Assembly: GCA_023715865.1 (NCBI GenBank)
Contig: JAMBOW010000005.1
Span: forward strand, 186,001-250,000
DNA length: 64,000 nucleotides
Direction of reading: 5' to 3'
Origin: Neobacillus mesonae
GTDB lineage: Bacteria; Bacillota; Bacilli; Paenibacillales; Paenibacillaceae
Shown: in pieces, positions 7,681-16,124 of the stretch
Layout: each line of letters opens with the position of its first letter
Numbering within the stretch: the first letter of the stretch is position 1
Translations under genes and position numbers: made by a program
The notes under the pieces: model-generated
Database searches by the model: none
What the model was told of the DNA's origin: nothing
What the model saw: only the letters and a program-made list of their open reading frames with translations

Positions 7681-8445
7681 ATGAAAATGAAAAAATGGGG
7701 ATTGTATGGCGGTCTGGCTGTAATTCTATTGATAGCAATAGGTCTTTATTTTTTTCAGCCTTGGAACCGTTCGGATATTTTATCTGCTGAGGCGGTATCC
7801 GAGAGTGTGCTTCAGCAGTATCCGGGTGGAAGAATAGAGCAGAGTGATCTCCAAGGCGGAGAATATCGTCTGCGTCTTGTCACAGAGACCGGAGACTACG
7901 ATCTGAAGGTTGATGCGGAGAGCGGAAGTATCATCACCATTGAGAGAATGACTCAAGCGGAAACCAGCAGACCGGAGCTCCAGAGCAGAGATAAAATTAA
8001 AAAAGCGGTACTTGCTGATACTCCGGGAGACCTTAGTTACCTCGAGCTTATCCCAGATTCCTCCGGGCAGCAGCAATACAGAGCTGAGGTAAAGACAAAG
8101 GATGGGGTTGTCGAACTGAGTATTGATCCATACAGCGGTGAAGTGTTGTCCCGCACTGAGATGCAGGCTGAGGAGCCGCAGACAGACAATGAACAGCCAA
8201 CGGGAGAGGGGGCTATCCGTCTCCTCAGCGAGAAAGATGCTGTAGATATTGCTCTGGCTGAGGTAAACGGAGAGCTCGAGGATGTGGAGCTGCGTGCAAG
8301 GGAATCGGATACTCCCTACTTTCTGGTTGAAATTGAGGATGTAAATGGGGAAGAATTCATCGTTCAGGTTCATGCCATTACAGGTATCGTTCAATCTGTT
8401 ATGCCTGAGGATGACTATGATGATGAAGATGATGAGAACGAATAA
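7681..8445 (+). CDS. Membrane-anchored PepSY-repeat protein
   Basis: About 254 residues. An N-terminal signal anchor (W-G-L-Y-G-G-L-A-V-I-L-L-I-A-I-G) is followed by three PepSY-like units at about 25-75, 90-140 and 165-245. Each ends in a strand pattern such as V-D-A-E-S-G-S-I or I-D-P-Y-S-G-E-V. The tail is very acidic (D-D-Y-D-D-E-D-D-E-N-E). PepSY domains are known as intramolecular protease inhibitors and lipoprotein modules. I chose the ATG at 7681 because GAGGGGGTG lies 10 bases before it; an ATG at 7657 lacks a site. It follows the kinase and is likely regulated with it. Confidence 0.78.
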   Translation: MKMKKWGLYGGLAVILLIAIGLYFFQPWNRSDILSAEAVSESVLQQYPGGRIEQSDLQGGEYRLRLVTETGDYDLKVDAESGSIITIERMTQAETSRPELQSRDKIKKAVLADTPGDLSYLELIPDSSGQQQYRAEVKTKDGVVELSIDPYSGEVLSRTEMQAEEPQTDNEQPTGEGAIRLLSEKDAVDIALAEVNGELEDVELRARESDTPYFLVEIEDVNGEEFIVQVHAITGIVQSVMPEDDYDDEDDENE

Positions 8446-8562
8446 TCATTTTCTCATCAAATTCTAATCTTACTCTTTCTTTGCTCTCATTTGGCAGGGT
8501 TATGATGGTGTTGTAAGGGAGAAACAAATCACCAAAATAACACGAAATGGAGATGATGAGTA

Positions 8563-9171
8563 ATGAAGAAGCAAATCGTATTAAGTGGGGTTTTGGCTGT
8601 AGGTCTTATCGCGGGAGGCACGGCAATCTTCGCCGCAAACAGCAATGGAGCGGGCAGTACCGCTGGCACAACGGCAGTATCCTCTTCGAATTCTGGATCA
8701 ATGATCAACTTTGGCGAAGCTAAAAAGGCAGCCTTAAAAGAAGCTGGAAATAAAGGCCACATCGATGACATTGATCTGGAAAGATATAATAATAAAGCTT
8801 ATTATGATGTGGAAATTGACCAAGGCGATAAAGATATCACCGTTCATATTGATGCTTATACAGGAAAGACGCTGGACGTATTTACAAAGAATGATGATGA
8901 CGATGATCGTTATGATGATGACCGCTACGATGACGACCGTTATGAGTCAGAAGCCGTTGCTTCCGTAAAACTGTCTGTAGCCGAAGCCGAGAAAATTGCA
9001 TTGAAGCAGCTGAGCAACAGCAAGGTGGTTCAAATCGAGCTGGACGAGGATGACGGTAGACTCCAATATGAGGTGGAAGTTGTAAACTCGAGGTATGAAG
9101 CGGATGTAGAGATTGATGCGAATACAGGCAAGGTATTATCAGTAGACAAAGATGACCGTGATGATGATTAA
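8563..9171 (+). CDS. Exported PepSY protein with Asp-rich repeat
   Basis: A 202-residue secreted or anchored protein: hydrophobic signal sequence to about residue 25, a Ser/Thr/Gly-rich linker, and two PepSY units at about 47-106 and 133-196. They are separated by an unusual acidic spacer at 111-127 with three R-Y steps in an Asp-rich run. The C-terminus is also Asp-rich. The acidic spacer could bind calcium or other cations; that is inference. It lies 117 bases after the first PepSY gene with its own GGAGATGATGAG site and may belong to the same two-component regulon. Confidence 0.75.
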   Translation: MKKQIVLSGVLAVGLIAGGTAIFAANSNGAGSTAGTTAVSSSNSGSMINFGEAKKAALKEAGNKGHIDDIDLERYNNKAYYDVEIDQGDKDITVHIDAYTGKTLDVFTKNDDDDDRYDDDRYDDDRYESEAVASVKLSVAEAEKIALKQLSNSKVVQIELDEDDGRLQYEVEVVNSRYEADVEIDANTGKVLSVDKDDRDDD

Positions 9172-9239
9172 TTTGAGCTGACCAAACAACTTTGTTATAA
9201 AAACCATCTGCCGACACAAATATTGAAGTTGGAACGAGT

Positions 9240-9275
9240 AAGGCCTTCATACCAATGAAGGTCTTTTTGGTTTAT
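9240..9275 (+). terminator. Terminator after the PepSY operon
   Basis: CCTTCAT (9244-9250) pairs with ATGAAGG (9255-9261), extended by flanking pairs, and is followed by TCTTTTT. It closes the regulator-kinase-PepSY unit. Confidence 0.75.
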
Positions 9276-9354
9276 TTTTTATTGGGATACGAATAGCTTA
9301 CGATTTCGATTTAACATAAAATCCCTTGTAAGATTTTATTCTCCGAGGTCAACT

Positions 9355-9399
9355 ATAACGATAATCTTGTAATGTTCGTTATTCGCCGATCATCGTTAT
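9355..9399 (+). promoter_or_regulatory. Inverted repeat, candidate operator
   Basis: ATAACGATAATC (9355-9366) and GATCATCGTTAT (9388-9399) are inverted copies with 11 of 12 positions matching. A third CGTTAT half-site at 9377-9382 is spaced 17 bases from the last one. They lie just upstream of the phosphodiesterase lipoprotein gene, where a regulator could bind. No known operator class was recognised. Confidence 0.4.
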
Positions 9400-9427
9400 T
9401 CATTGACCGATAGGAGAGAGAACTACC

Positions 9428-11041
9428 ATGCGAACAATCATGCACCGTCTATTGCTGATTTCCTTTATATTTTGCCTAACCTTAGGATGTCAGAGCCAGG
9501 ATGCCAAACCCAATGAACAGGATCTACTGCAAGTGAAATCTGTTAGGGAAGCACAATCCAAAAAGGTTGTATTTCTGCTAATTGATTCTTTAATGGCTCA
9601 AGCGATTGATCAAGGAATTGAGCAAAATGAGCTGCCGGCTTTTAAGTATTTAATTGAACATGGTCAATATTACAGGGATATGGTCAGCTCATTTCCTACG
9701 ATGTCCGTATCCATCGACAGTTCCCTGCTTACTGGTACATACCCTAATAAACATGGAGTTCCCGGGCTTTCCTGGTACTCGTCGCAAGAGAAGAAATTAA
9801 TCAATTACGGAACAGGCCCAATGGAAGTGTGGAGACATGGTCTTAACCGGATGCTGTTTGATGCGCTGGTCAACTTGAACGGCCGGCATCTAAATCCCGA
9901 AGAGTCAACCATATATGAAGATTTAGCTCGAAAAGGATTAAAGTCGGGTTCTATCAACGGTCTCGTCTATCGAGGCACTTCGGATCATGTTCTTACCATT
10001 CCAGCTTGGGTTCATGGTCCTTCTTCGCTTCCGAAAAAAATTCATGTAAAAGGTCCGGACTTGCTAGCTCTAGGCTCCATCTCAAATCCTTTGGAAGACG
10101 CTCAAGCTGATCCGAACAATCTTCCGGATGGTCTCGCAGAGCGTATGGGCTTTACCAATAAATATTCGGTTGAAGCGGTGAAATATTTGGTGAAGAAGAA
10201 CAAGCTGCCGGACTTTTTATTTGCTTACCTGCCGGATTTGGATCAACACATTCATAAGAATGGCCCGCCAGGACTTGAAGGAGTGAAACAGGTCGACAAA
10301 CAGCTCGGAGAGCTGATGGATTCATTTGGATCACGCGAAGAAGCTTTTAACAAGGCGGTAATTATTATTGCCGGAGATAGCGGGATGACGCAGCTGCTCC
10401 CTAAAGATCAGAATCCGGTTATCGATTTGGCATCCACGTTTAAGAATTATCATGTTCTAGGGCCGGGGGAAGATGTAACAGAAGAGACAGACATCATTCT
10501 TGCTGTCAATGAAACGATGGCTTATGTATATCCGAATAACCTCAAGAAACCATTGCAAGACTGGGCCCATCTGATGACAACAGACCCGCGTATCGATTTT
10601 GTATCGTGGCAGGAGGGTGACTGGATCCATGTCGTTCAGGGGAAGACGGGCAGAGAACTTATGTATAAAGCTGGCGGAAATCTGAGGGATACCTACCAGC
10701 AGCAATGGACCATACAGCGAGCGCCGGATGTGCTGGATCTTAAAATAGACCTTGCGAACAAATCCGTGCAATACGATGAGTATCCTGATGTGCTGCAGCG
10801 ATTATCCTCCGCATTAAATTCACATCAGGGTAAATTTCTAGTCGTTACGGCAAAGCCCGGTTATGAGCTTGCGGACCGGAGCTCGCCGACACACGAAGGC
10901 GGAGGGGGGCATGGATCGATTCGTAAGAAAGAGTCACATGTCCCTCTTATCATATGCGGAACCAATGAAAAGCCTGAACACTTGCGAATTAAGGAACTGA
11001 AGCCTTTTGTTCTGAAGCTTCTGACAGAAGAGAAACACTGA
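9428..11041 (+). CDS. Type I phosphodiesterase-family lipoprotein
   Basis: A 537-residue exported lipoprotein; the signal peptide ends in a lipobox L-T-L-G-C. The mature part is the alkaline-phosphatase-superfamily phosphodiesterase/nucleotide pyrophosphatase fold. It has metal Asp in F-L-L-I-D-S, the nucleophile region S-F-P-T-M-S-V-S-I-D-S-S-L-L-T-G, metal ligands in Y-L-P-D-L-D-Q-H-I-H, I-I-A-G-D-S-G-M, and a final H in G-G-G-G-H-G-S. It probably hydrolyses phosphodiester or phosphonate-type substrates outside the cell. It is monocistronic and preceded by an inverted repeat. Substrate cannot be told from sequence. Confidence 0.82.
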   Translation: MRTIMHRLLLISFIFCLTLGCQSQDAKPNEQDLLQVKSVREAQSKKVVFLLIDSLMAQAIDQGIEQNELPAFKYLIEHGQYYRDMVSSFPTMSVSIDSSLLTGTYPNKHGVPGLSWYSSQEKKLINYGTGPMEVWRHGLNRMLFDALVNLNGRHLNPEESTIYEDLARKGLKSGSINGLVYRGTSDHVLTIPAWVHGPSSLPKKIHVKGPDLLALGSISNPLEDAQADPNNLPDGLAERMGFTNKYSVEAVKYLVKKNKLPDFLFAYLPDLDQHIHKNGPPGLEGVKQVDKQLGELMDSFGSREEAFNKAVIIIAGDSGMTQLLPKDQNPVIDLASTFKNYHVLGPGEDVTEETDIILAVNETMAYVYPNNLKKPLQDWAHLMTTDPRIDFVSWQEGDWIHVVQGKTGRELMYKAGGNLRDTYQQQWTIQRAPDVLDLKIDLANKSVQYDEYPDVLQRLSSALNSHQGKFLVVTAKPGYELADRSSPTHEGGGGHGSIRKKESHVPLIICGTNEKPEHLRIKELKPFVLKLLTEEKH

Positions 11042-11116
11042 AATCACACAAAGAGGATATGCCCATTTCTGTGCATTCCTCTGTATGAGGCTTAGATAGG
11101 TTGCTCTGCAATGTTG

Positions 11117-12151
11117 CTAAGCAAATCTTGATTCTGCTATTTCATCGGAGGCAGCTGCCGTTGTCAGTCCTTTTTCGCGGGCATATTTATAAATCTGAGA
11201 AAGGGTATTCGGAATTTGCTCTACGGCAGACGCAGCCCCTTGTGCTCCGGTTCCTGACAGCTCTGCGCCGGTGCTGAGAATTCCCCCAGCGTTAATAGCA
11301 TAATCAGGGGCGTACAGAATATTTCGCTGCTCAAGCATATCGCAAAGCCGGTCATCGGCTAACTGATTATTGGCTGCCCCGGCGACGATCCCGCATGAAA
11401 GCCGGGGAATGGTCAAGTGGTTCAGCGACCCGCCCATAGCGCATGGAGCGTATACTTCGCAGGTTTGCAGATGAATGTCTTCTGGTGAGACAGCTGCGGC
11501 ATTAAAATCATACGCGGCTTGCCTAGTTTTTACACTATCTATATCAGCGACCATCAGTTTGGCACCGGATTGATAGAGTCGTCTCCCTAAGGCGTAGCCT
11601 ACCTTTCCGAGTCCTTGAATGGCAATACGGACTCCTTTCATATCTTTCAGTCCATATTTATGAGCAAGAGAAGTCTGGATGCCAAGGTATACCCCATAGG
11701 CAGTCATCTCTGCCGTGAAATTTCCGGCAGCTCCCAGCGTTCCGCTCTGATCTGTCACATGCCGTGTTTCAAGGTTAATGTGGTCCATATCCTGGGTTGT
11801 CGTTCCTAGATCGACTCCGGTGATATACTCGCCATGCAGTCTTTCTATAAATCGTCCGAGGGCGGCAAACGCTGTATTCCGGCTCAAGCTTGAGTCCTGA
11901 ATCACCACGGCCTTGCCTCCTCCGTAAGGCAATCCGGAAATGGCGGCTTTATAGGTCATGCCGCGTGCCAGTTTCATTGCGTCTTCTATCGCTTCCTTCT
12001 CTGATGCATAGGTCCATAGCCGGCAGCCTCCGAGGGCTGGTCCCAGCTTGGTGCTGTGTATCGCGATGATGGCTTTCAGGCCGCTTTTTCGATCCTGACA
12101 GAGTACCAGCTGTTCCATACCATGGTTCTTCATTGCATTCCAAAGATCCAT
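11117..12151 (-). CDS. bcd: Leucine dehydrogenase-family enzyme
   Basis: A 344-residue Glu/Leu/Phe/Val dehydrogenase. It closely follows the Bacillus leucine dehydrogenase pattern: L-K-A-I-I-A-I-H near residue 25, G-P-A-L-G-G, Lys68 in M-T-Y-K, catalytic Lys80 in G-G-G-K, the NAD fold motif G-L-G-K-V-G, and G-A-A-N-N-Q-L-A. It deaminates branched-chain amino acids to 2-oxo acids for branched fatty-acid or energy metabolism. It is about 20 residues shorter at the C-terminus than B. subtilis Bcd. It stands alone rather than in a bkd operon. A phenylalanine dehydrogenase role is less likely but not excluded. Confidence 0.82.
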   Translation of the reverse strand: MDLWNAMKNHGMEQLVLCQDRKSGLKAIIAIHSTKLGPALGGCRLWTYASEKEAIEDAMKLARGMTYKAAISGLPYGGGKAVVIQDSSLSRNTAFAALGRFIERLHGEYITGVDLGTTTQDMDHINLETRHVTDQSGTLGAAGNFTAEMTAYGVYLGIQTSLAHKYGLKDMKGVRIAIQGLGKVGYALGRRLYQSGAKLMVADIDSVKTRQAAYDFNAAAVSPEDIHLQTCEVYAPCAMGGSLNHLTIPRLSCGIVAGAANNQLADDRLCDMLEQRNILYAPDYAINAGGILSTGAELSGTGAQGAASAVEQIPNTLSQIYKYAREKGLTTAAASDEIAESRFA

Positions 12152-12395
12152 GCCTATGCCGCCTCCTTATTTTTTGGTAAACCGCTTATATTGGTCTAAT
12201 ATATTCGTGCTATCATCAGAAGGCGCATGGTTATATGTACCGATTATCGGGGCTTCTCCAAGGGGTTATGTTTCAGTATAATGATACAGGTTTAAACGAT
12301 TTGGATATGCTGTATTTAGGGAACATAGGGCACATTGAACGAAAAAAGAAGAGCGGCTTGAGGCTTTTTGCTTGGCAGATGAGGAGTGTGATGAC

Positions 12396-12911
12396 TTGGG
12401 CACAACGTTACTTTTTATTTTTGCAATTCAGATTGTATATGTATCAGCCTACACGCTGAGAATGATTTTAACGCTGAAGGGTCAGAAGTATGTCGCTGCA
12501 CTGATCAGCATGGTGGAAATTGTTATTTACGTCCTAGGATTAAATCTGGTGCTTCGTTACTTGGATCAAATTGCCGCTTTGTTGGTATATGCGATCGGCT
12601 ACGGTCTGGGCATACTGATCGGCGCATGGATTGAAGAGAAGATCGCTCTCGGATACGTGACGGTAAAGGTTATCTGTGACCAGGCAAGGGGCAGTATCGT
12701 GACATCGCTCAGGGAAAAAGGCTACGGTGTTACTTCATGGCTGGGCAATGGACGGGATGGAGACCGACTCGTTATGGAGATATTGGCGAAGCGTAAAAAT
12801 CAGAAGAAGCTGTATCAATCGATTCTGGAACTCGACCCCAAGGCGTTTATTATTACGGTAGAGCCCAAGCAGTTCCACGGAGGATTTTGGACAAGATCCA
12901 TCAAAAAATGA
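12396..12911 (+). CDS. UPF0316 / DUF2179 membrane protein (YebE-like)
   Basis: A 171-residue protein with three transmembrane helices in the first 90 residues (F-I-F-A-I-Q-I-V-Y-V; A-L-I-S-M-V-E-I-V-I-Y-V-L-G; L-L-V-Y-A-I-G-Y-G-L-G). A cytosolic DUF2179 domain follows, with G-Y-G-V-T-S-W-L-G-N-G-R-D-G and a conserved F-I-I-T-V-E-P-K-Q-F-H-G-G-F-W end. This is the UPF0316 family (B. subtilis YebE); function unknown. I start at the TTG at 12396, nine bases after GAGGAG, because it matches the family N-terminus; an ATG at 12372 would add eight polar residues. Confidence 0.8.
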   Translation: MGTTLLFIFAIQIVYVSAYTLRMILTLKGQKYVAALISMVEIVIYVLGLNLVLRYLDQIAALLVYAIGYGLGILIGAWIEEKIALGYVTVKVICDQARGSIVTSLREKGYGVTSWLGNGRDGDRLVMEILAKRKNQKKLYQSILELDPKAFIITVEPKQFHGGFWTRSIKK

Positions 12912-12930
12912 CGAAGACTAAAGAGAGTTT

Positions 12931-12966
12931 GCGAGCACCCTGGCGGTGTTAGCAGGCTCTTTTTTG
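12931..12966 (+). terminator. Terminator after the UPF0316 gene
   Basis: A GAG/CTC outer stem and CCTG/CAGG inner stem are followed by TTTTTT. It lies directly behind the UPF0316 gene. Confidence 0.65.
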
Positions 12967-13090
12967 TACAAAGGATGTGAGATAATGATTATACCTCCCT
13001 CAAAGCAGGTGACCATATAAGAGCATACGGTGACACTCCAGCGGTGGTTATTGGCACAATCAGCTCAGTGACTGTTCAAGTGATTATTGT

Positions 13091-13104
13091 TGTAATCGCT
13101 TACA
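13091..13104 (+). promoter_or_regulatory. CcpA cre site before pectate lyase
   Basis: TGTAATCGCTTACA is a full match to the cre consensus TGWAANCGNTNWCA and is nearly a perfect palindrome. It lies 42 bases before the pectate lyase start. CcpA with HPr-Ser-P would repress the gene when preferred sugars are present, as is usual for pectinolytic enzymes in bacilli. Confidence 0.8.
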
Positions 13105-13145
13105 GTAATTAATGTGAAGGAAACCCATTGAAGGAGGCATGAATA

Positions 13146-14579
13146 ATGAAAAGAAAGTACAAACCATGGAGGACTTTATTTGCAGCAGTACTTAGTCTTG
13201 CGCTTGTATTAACAGTTACACCGGTGAAGCCGACCTACGCTGCCGGGAATGCGGACTATAATCTGACGGGCTTTTCCGCAGGGAATGCAGGAGGAGGAGT
13301 CATCAGTGAGACAGACACGGCAAAATATCGGAAGGTCTACAACGCTTCTGAATTGGCAGCAGCATTAAAGAAGGGTTCTGGCGTAAAGGTTGTTGAAATC
13401 ATGAATGACCTCAACCTGGGGTGGAACGAGCTGCCATCAGATGCTCAGAAATCACCTTTTGCCGAGCATAATGATGCGCTGACGCACCCTGTTCTGAAGC
13501 AGACGGGAGTCAGCAAGCTCACCATTGACGGTTTTAACGGACTGACGATTTTCTCAGCAAACGGATCTACAATTAAGCATGCTGCCATCAGCGTTAAGCG
13601 AAGCCAGAACATTATCATTCGCAACCTTGAATTTGATGAGCTGTGGGAATGGGATGAAGCCTCTAAAGGAGACTATGATAAGAATGACTGGGATTACATC
13701 ACGCTTGAAGAAACCAGTAAAGTATGGATCGACCATTGTACGTTCCATAAAGCCTATGACGGACTGGTTGATTCCAAGAAAGGGACAAACGGTGTAACGA
13801 TATCCTGGTCCGTATTCAAGGGCGACGACGGAAGTGCCGGCAGCTGGGTTACACAGCAGATCAATGAACTGGAAGCCAACCGTTCTTCTTATCCGATGTA
13901 TAACTATTTGCGAAGCTCTGCAGTAGGGATGACCAAGGAGGATATTATCGCGGTTGCCTCTTCGCAGAAAAAAGGGCACCTCATCGGCTCCACTTCGTTT
14001 GATTCAGGCAATCCGAATTTATCGATTACACTGCATCATAACTACTATAAGGATCTTCAAGACCGCTTGCCGCGCCTCCGAGGGGGAAATGCGCATGTGT
14101 ACAATATCGTCATGGACAGCAGGGATGCCAGACTTGCGAAGCAGCGAATTACACCGGCCATGGCAGCTGCTATCTCTTCAAAAGGGTATAAATTTGACGT
14201 GACCTCTAATGGAGCGATTTCAACCGAAGGCGGAGCTGTATTAGTCGAAAAATCAAGCATCATAGGCATTCAGTATCCGATGCGCAACAATCAAACCGAC
14301 CCTTCTGATGCTTCTTATACGGGCAAAATTCGCGCAGTGGATACGATGTACTCCCTGGACGGCTCCTCTTTCCGCGGAAATAGCGATACGGCGGGTAGTC
14401 CTCTCTCACCTGTGCCTGCGGCGATTATTCCTTTCAGCTGGAGCGGTATAAGTTCTCTTCCTTACAGCTACACAATGGATGATCCTTCAGGTCTGCAAGC
14501 AAGGCTGACTGGAGCGGCAGGAGCGGGGGCTGGACAGCTGAGCTGGAGCAAGGACAATTGGCTGAAGACGGCGTACTAG
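13146..14579 (+). CDS. Secreted pectate lyase, PL1 family
   Basis: A 477-residue secreted enzyme with a typical signal peptide ending near P-T-Y-A-A (residue 33). The parallel beta-helix of polysaccharide lyase family 1 is shown by V-W-I-D-H-C-T-F (the Pel W-x-D-H signature with calcium-site Asp), D-G-L-V-D-S-K-K-G, and the catalytic Arg block D-R-L-P-R-L-R-G-G. It cleaves polygalacturonate by beta-elimination using calcium. The nearby cre site predicts catabolite repression. It is monocistronic, with a strong terminator behind it. Confidence 0.92.
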   Translation: MKRKYKPWRTLFAAVLSLALVLTVTPVKPTYAAGNADYNLTGFSAGNAGGGVISETDTAKYRKVYNASELAAALKKGSGVKVVEIMNDLNLGWNELPSDAQKSPFAEHNDALTHPVLKQTGVSKLTIDGFNGLTIFSANGSTIKHAAISVKRSQNIIIRNLEFDELWEWDEASKGDYDKNDWDYITLEETSKVWIDHCTFHKAYDGLVDSKKGTNGVTISWSVFKGDDGSAGSWVTQQINELEANRSSYPMYNYLRSSAVGMTKEDIIAVASSQKKGHLIGSTSFDSGNPNLSITLHHNYYKDLQDRLPRLRGGNAHVYNIVMDSRDARLAKQRITPAMAAAISSKGYKFDVTSNGAISTEGGAVLVEKSSIIGIQYPMRNNQTDPSDASYTGKIRAVDTMYSLDGSSFRGNSDTAGSPLSPVPAAIIPFSWSGISSLPYSYTMDDPSGLQARLTGAAGAGAGQLSWSKDNWLKTAY

Positions 14580-14599
14580 GTTCAATATGAGGCAGCATT

Positions 14600-14646
14600 T
14601 GCCTAAAGAACTTTTGAAAAGACAAAGTTCTTTAGGCAGTTTATTT
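14600..14646 (+). terminator. Strong terminator after pectate lyase
   Basis: A 14-bp perfect stem (14600-14613 with 14625-14638, TGCCTAAAGAACTT and its complement) is followed by GTTTATTT. On the other strand the flanking A-rich tract is weak, so it mainly serves the plus-strand gene. Confidence 0.88.
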
Positions 14647-14731
14647 AACAAACTTTTCATATCCCAATAATAATCTCCTTATAAATCTTCTTATGATGAA
14701 ACGAAAAGAGGATAATAGGAGGGCGTTAATC

Positions 14732-15499
14732 GTGATTGAGCACATGGAAAATAGATCTGAAATTCTAGTGGCGGGACACCGCGGTTACAAATCAGCTTAT
14801 CCGGAGAATACGCTGCTGTCATTTAGACGAGCAATTGAAGTGGGCGTTCATATGCTGGAGTTTGATCTTCGCATGTCCAAGGACCGTGAAGTCGTCGTTA
14901 TTCACGATGCTACGGTAGATCGTACGACAAATGGCACAGGAGAAGTACGGAATCACACTCTTGCGGAACTCAAGGCGCTCGATGCCGGGGGCTGGTTTGC
15001 TCCGGAATTTGAAGGGCTGAAGATTCCAACATTTCGAGAGCTGTGCCAGCTGCTAGCAGGATACCCGGATATGTTGCTGAACGTGGAAGTTAAGTCTAGT
15101 GCTGATGCAAAGGATACTGTGGATGCCGCAGTTGAGTTGCTTCATGAGTACGGACTCTATGAGCGCTGTGTCTTCACCTGCTTTGACGCGAACATTATCG
15201 CTTACCTGTATGACCGCTACCGTGCCAAGACGCAAGGCTTTAAAGCTCAAGTTATGCGTAATTTTGTTCCAGGCGAAGACGGCACTTATTCTAAAATGTG
15301 GGCTGTGGCGCTGGAAATGTCGATTCTTAATCGGGAAGATGTACAGAAGTTTAATGACTTGGGCCTGCAGGTATGGAGCTATTGCCCCGATACAGAAGAA
15401 AGTGTGCTTTATTCGGTTGGCTGTGGCACCAAGGTCATGACCTGTAACGATCCGCTGCCTGCACTCCGCATCAAACAAAAGCTTGAGGCCAATGCTTAG
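14732..15499 (+). CDS. Glycerophosphodiester phosphodiesterase
   Basis: A 255-residue GDPD-family TIM-barrel enzyme with no signal peptide, so cytosolic (UgpQ-like). Motifs: H-R-G at the first strand with P-E-N-T, E-F-D-L-R-M-S-K-D, the second catalytic His in V-V-I-H-D-A-T-V-D-R-T-T-N-G, and E-V-K-S. It releases glycerol-3-phosphate from glycerophosphodiesters. The GTG at 14732, eight bases after AGGAGGG, is the likely start; an upstream ATG at 14693 lacks a site. Confidence 0.88.
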   Translation: MIEHMENRSEILVAGHRGYKSAYPENTLLSFRRAIEVGVHMLEFDLRMSKDREVVVIHDATVDRTTNGTGEVRNHTLAELKALDAGGWFAPEFEGLKIPTFRELCQLLAGYPDMLLNVEVKSSADAKDTVDAAVELLHEYGLYERCVFTCFDANIIAYLYDRYRAKTQGFKAQVMRNFVPGEDGTYSKMWAVALEMSILNREDVQKFNDLGLQVWSYCPDTEESVLYSVGCGTKVMTCNDPLPALRIKQKLEANA

Positions 15500-15645
15500 T
15501 GATAGCTTAATGAAGTGAACCTTTTTATATAAAACCAAAGCTGTGGTATGATCTTATTCTGATTTGGGCAATACTGTTGAAGCTGTCAGAAAGGACATGC
15601 CACAGGGTAACCTTGGTAAAAAAATACATTTGTTTGTATTATCCG

Positions 15646-15674
15646 TTGCATTCTTGTTGGTTATGTGATAATAT
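15646..15674 (+). promoter_or_regulatory. Sigma-A promoter of csp
   Basis: TTGCAT (15646-15651), a 17-bp spacer and TAATAT (15669-15674) form a good promoter. Transcription would begin near 15681, so the leader hairpin at 15690 occupies almost the whole 5' UTR. Confidence 0.65.
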
Positions 15675-15689
15675 ATGAAGCAGTAGTGT

Positions 15690-15753
15690 AATTCACATTT
15701 TGGAAAGAGCTTCATTTCGAAATGGCACTTTTCCCAATATGTGAATTTTTTTT
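15690..15753 (+). terminator. Hairpin-terminator in the csp leader
   Basis: A long imperfect stem runs from AATTCACAT (15690-15698) to ATGTGAATT (15739-15747), with further pairing (TTGG/CCAA) and a CATTTCGAAATG tip. A run of eight T residues ends at 15753. It lies between the csp promoter and gene, only 45 bases before the start, so it would terminate csp mRNA unless melted. It could act as an attenuator or temperature-sensitive element. Confidence 0.6.
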
Positions 15754-15798
15754 ATGAAAATAACCATATTAATATAAGAGTAAAGGAGAATGACCCTA

Positions 15799-16002
15799 AT
15801 GCAAACAGGTACAGTTAAATGGTTTAACGCAGAAAAAGGCTTCGGTTTCATCGAAGTTGAAGGCGGAAGCGACGTTTTCGTACATTTCAGCGCAATCACA
15901 GGCGAAGGTTTCAAAACCCTCGACGAAGGACAACGCGTTGAATTCAACGTGGTAGAAGGAAACCGCGGACCACAAGCAGAGAACGTAGTAAAAGTATACT
16001 AA
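15799..16002 (+). CDS. Cold-shock protein (CspB type)
   Basis: A 67-residue single cold-shock domain with the RNA-binding motifs K-G-F-G-F-I (RNP1) and V-F-V-H-F (RNP2); it binds single-stranded RNA and DNA and melts RNA structure. Sequence and length are canonical. AAAGGAG lies ten bases before the ATG at 15799; an ATG at 15790 is too close to the site. Its leader has a hairpin-terminator, which a Csp protein could itself open, suggesting autoregulation. A terminator follows, then a YdjO-like gene that is also cold-associated in bacilli. Confidence 0.95.
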   Translation: MQTGTVKWFNAEKGFGFIEVEGGSDVFVHFSAITGEGFKTLDEGQRVEFNVVEGNRGPQAENVVKVY

Positions 16003-16013
16003 GCCGACCTGCA

Positions 16014-16053
16014 AACTGCCTTTAACTGACAAGTTGAAGGCAGTTCTTCTTTT
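16014..16053 (+). terminator. Terminator after csp
   Basis: AACTGCCTT (16014-16022) pairs with AAGGCAGTT (16037-16045), followed by CTTCTTTT. Confidence 0.8.
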
Positions 16054-16124
16054 CACTCCAAATAGCGAATACGGGATAAGCGGGTATTGAGCCGTTTATT
16101 TACGTAGATAGGGGGGAAGTATTC

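Noticed and set aside
7780..8394. A 204-codon minus-strand ORF opposite the first PepSY gene
   Set aside because: Shadow frame without ribosome site; the plus-strand gene has signal anchor and domain pattern.
12235..12459. A 74-codon ORF before the UPF0316 gene
   Set aside because: No ribosome site, and it overlaps the well-supported UPF0316 start in another frame.
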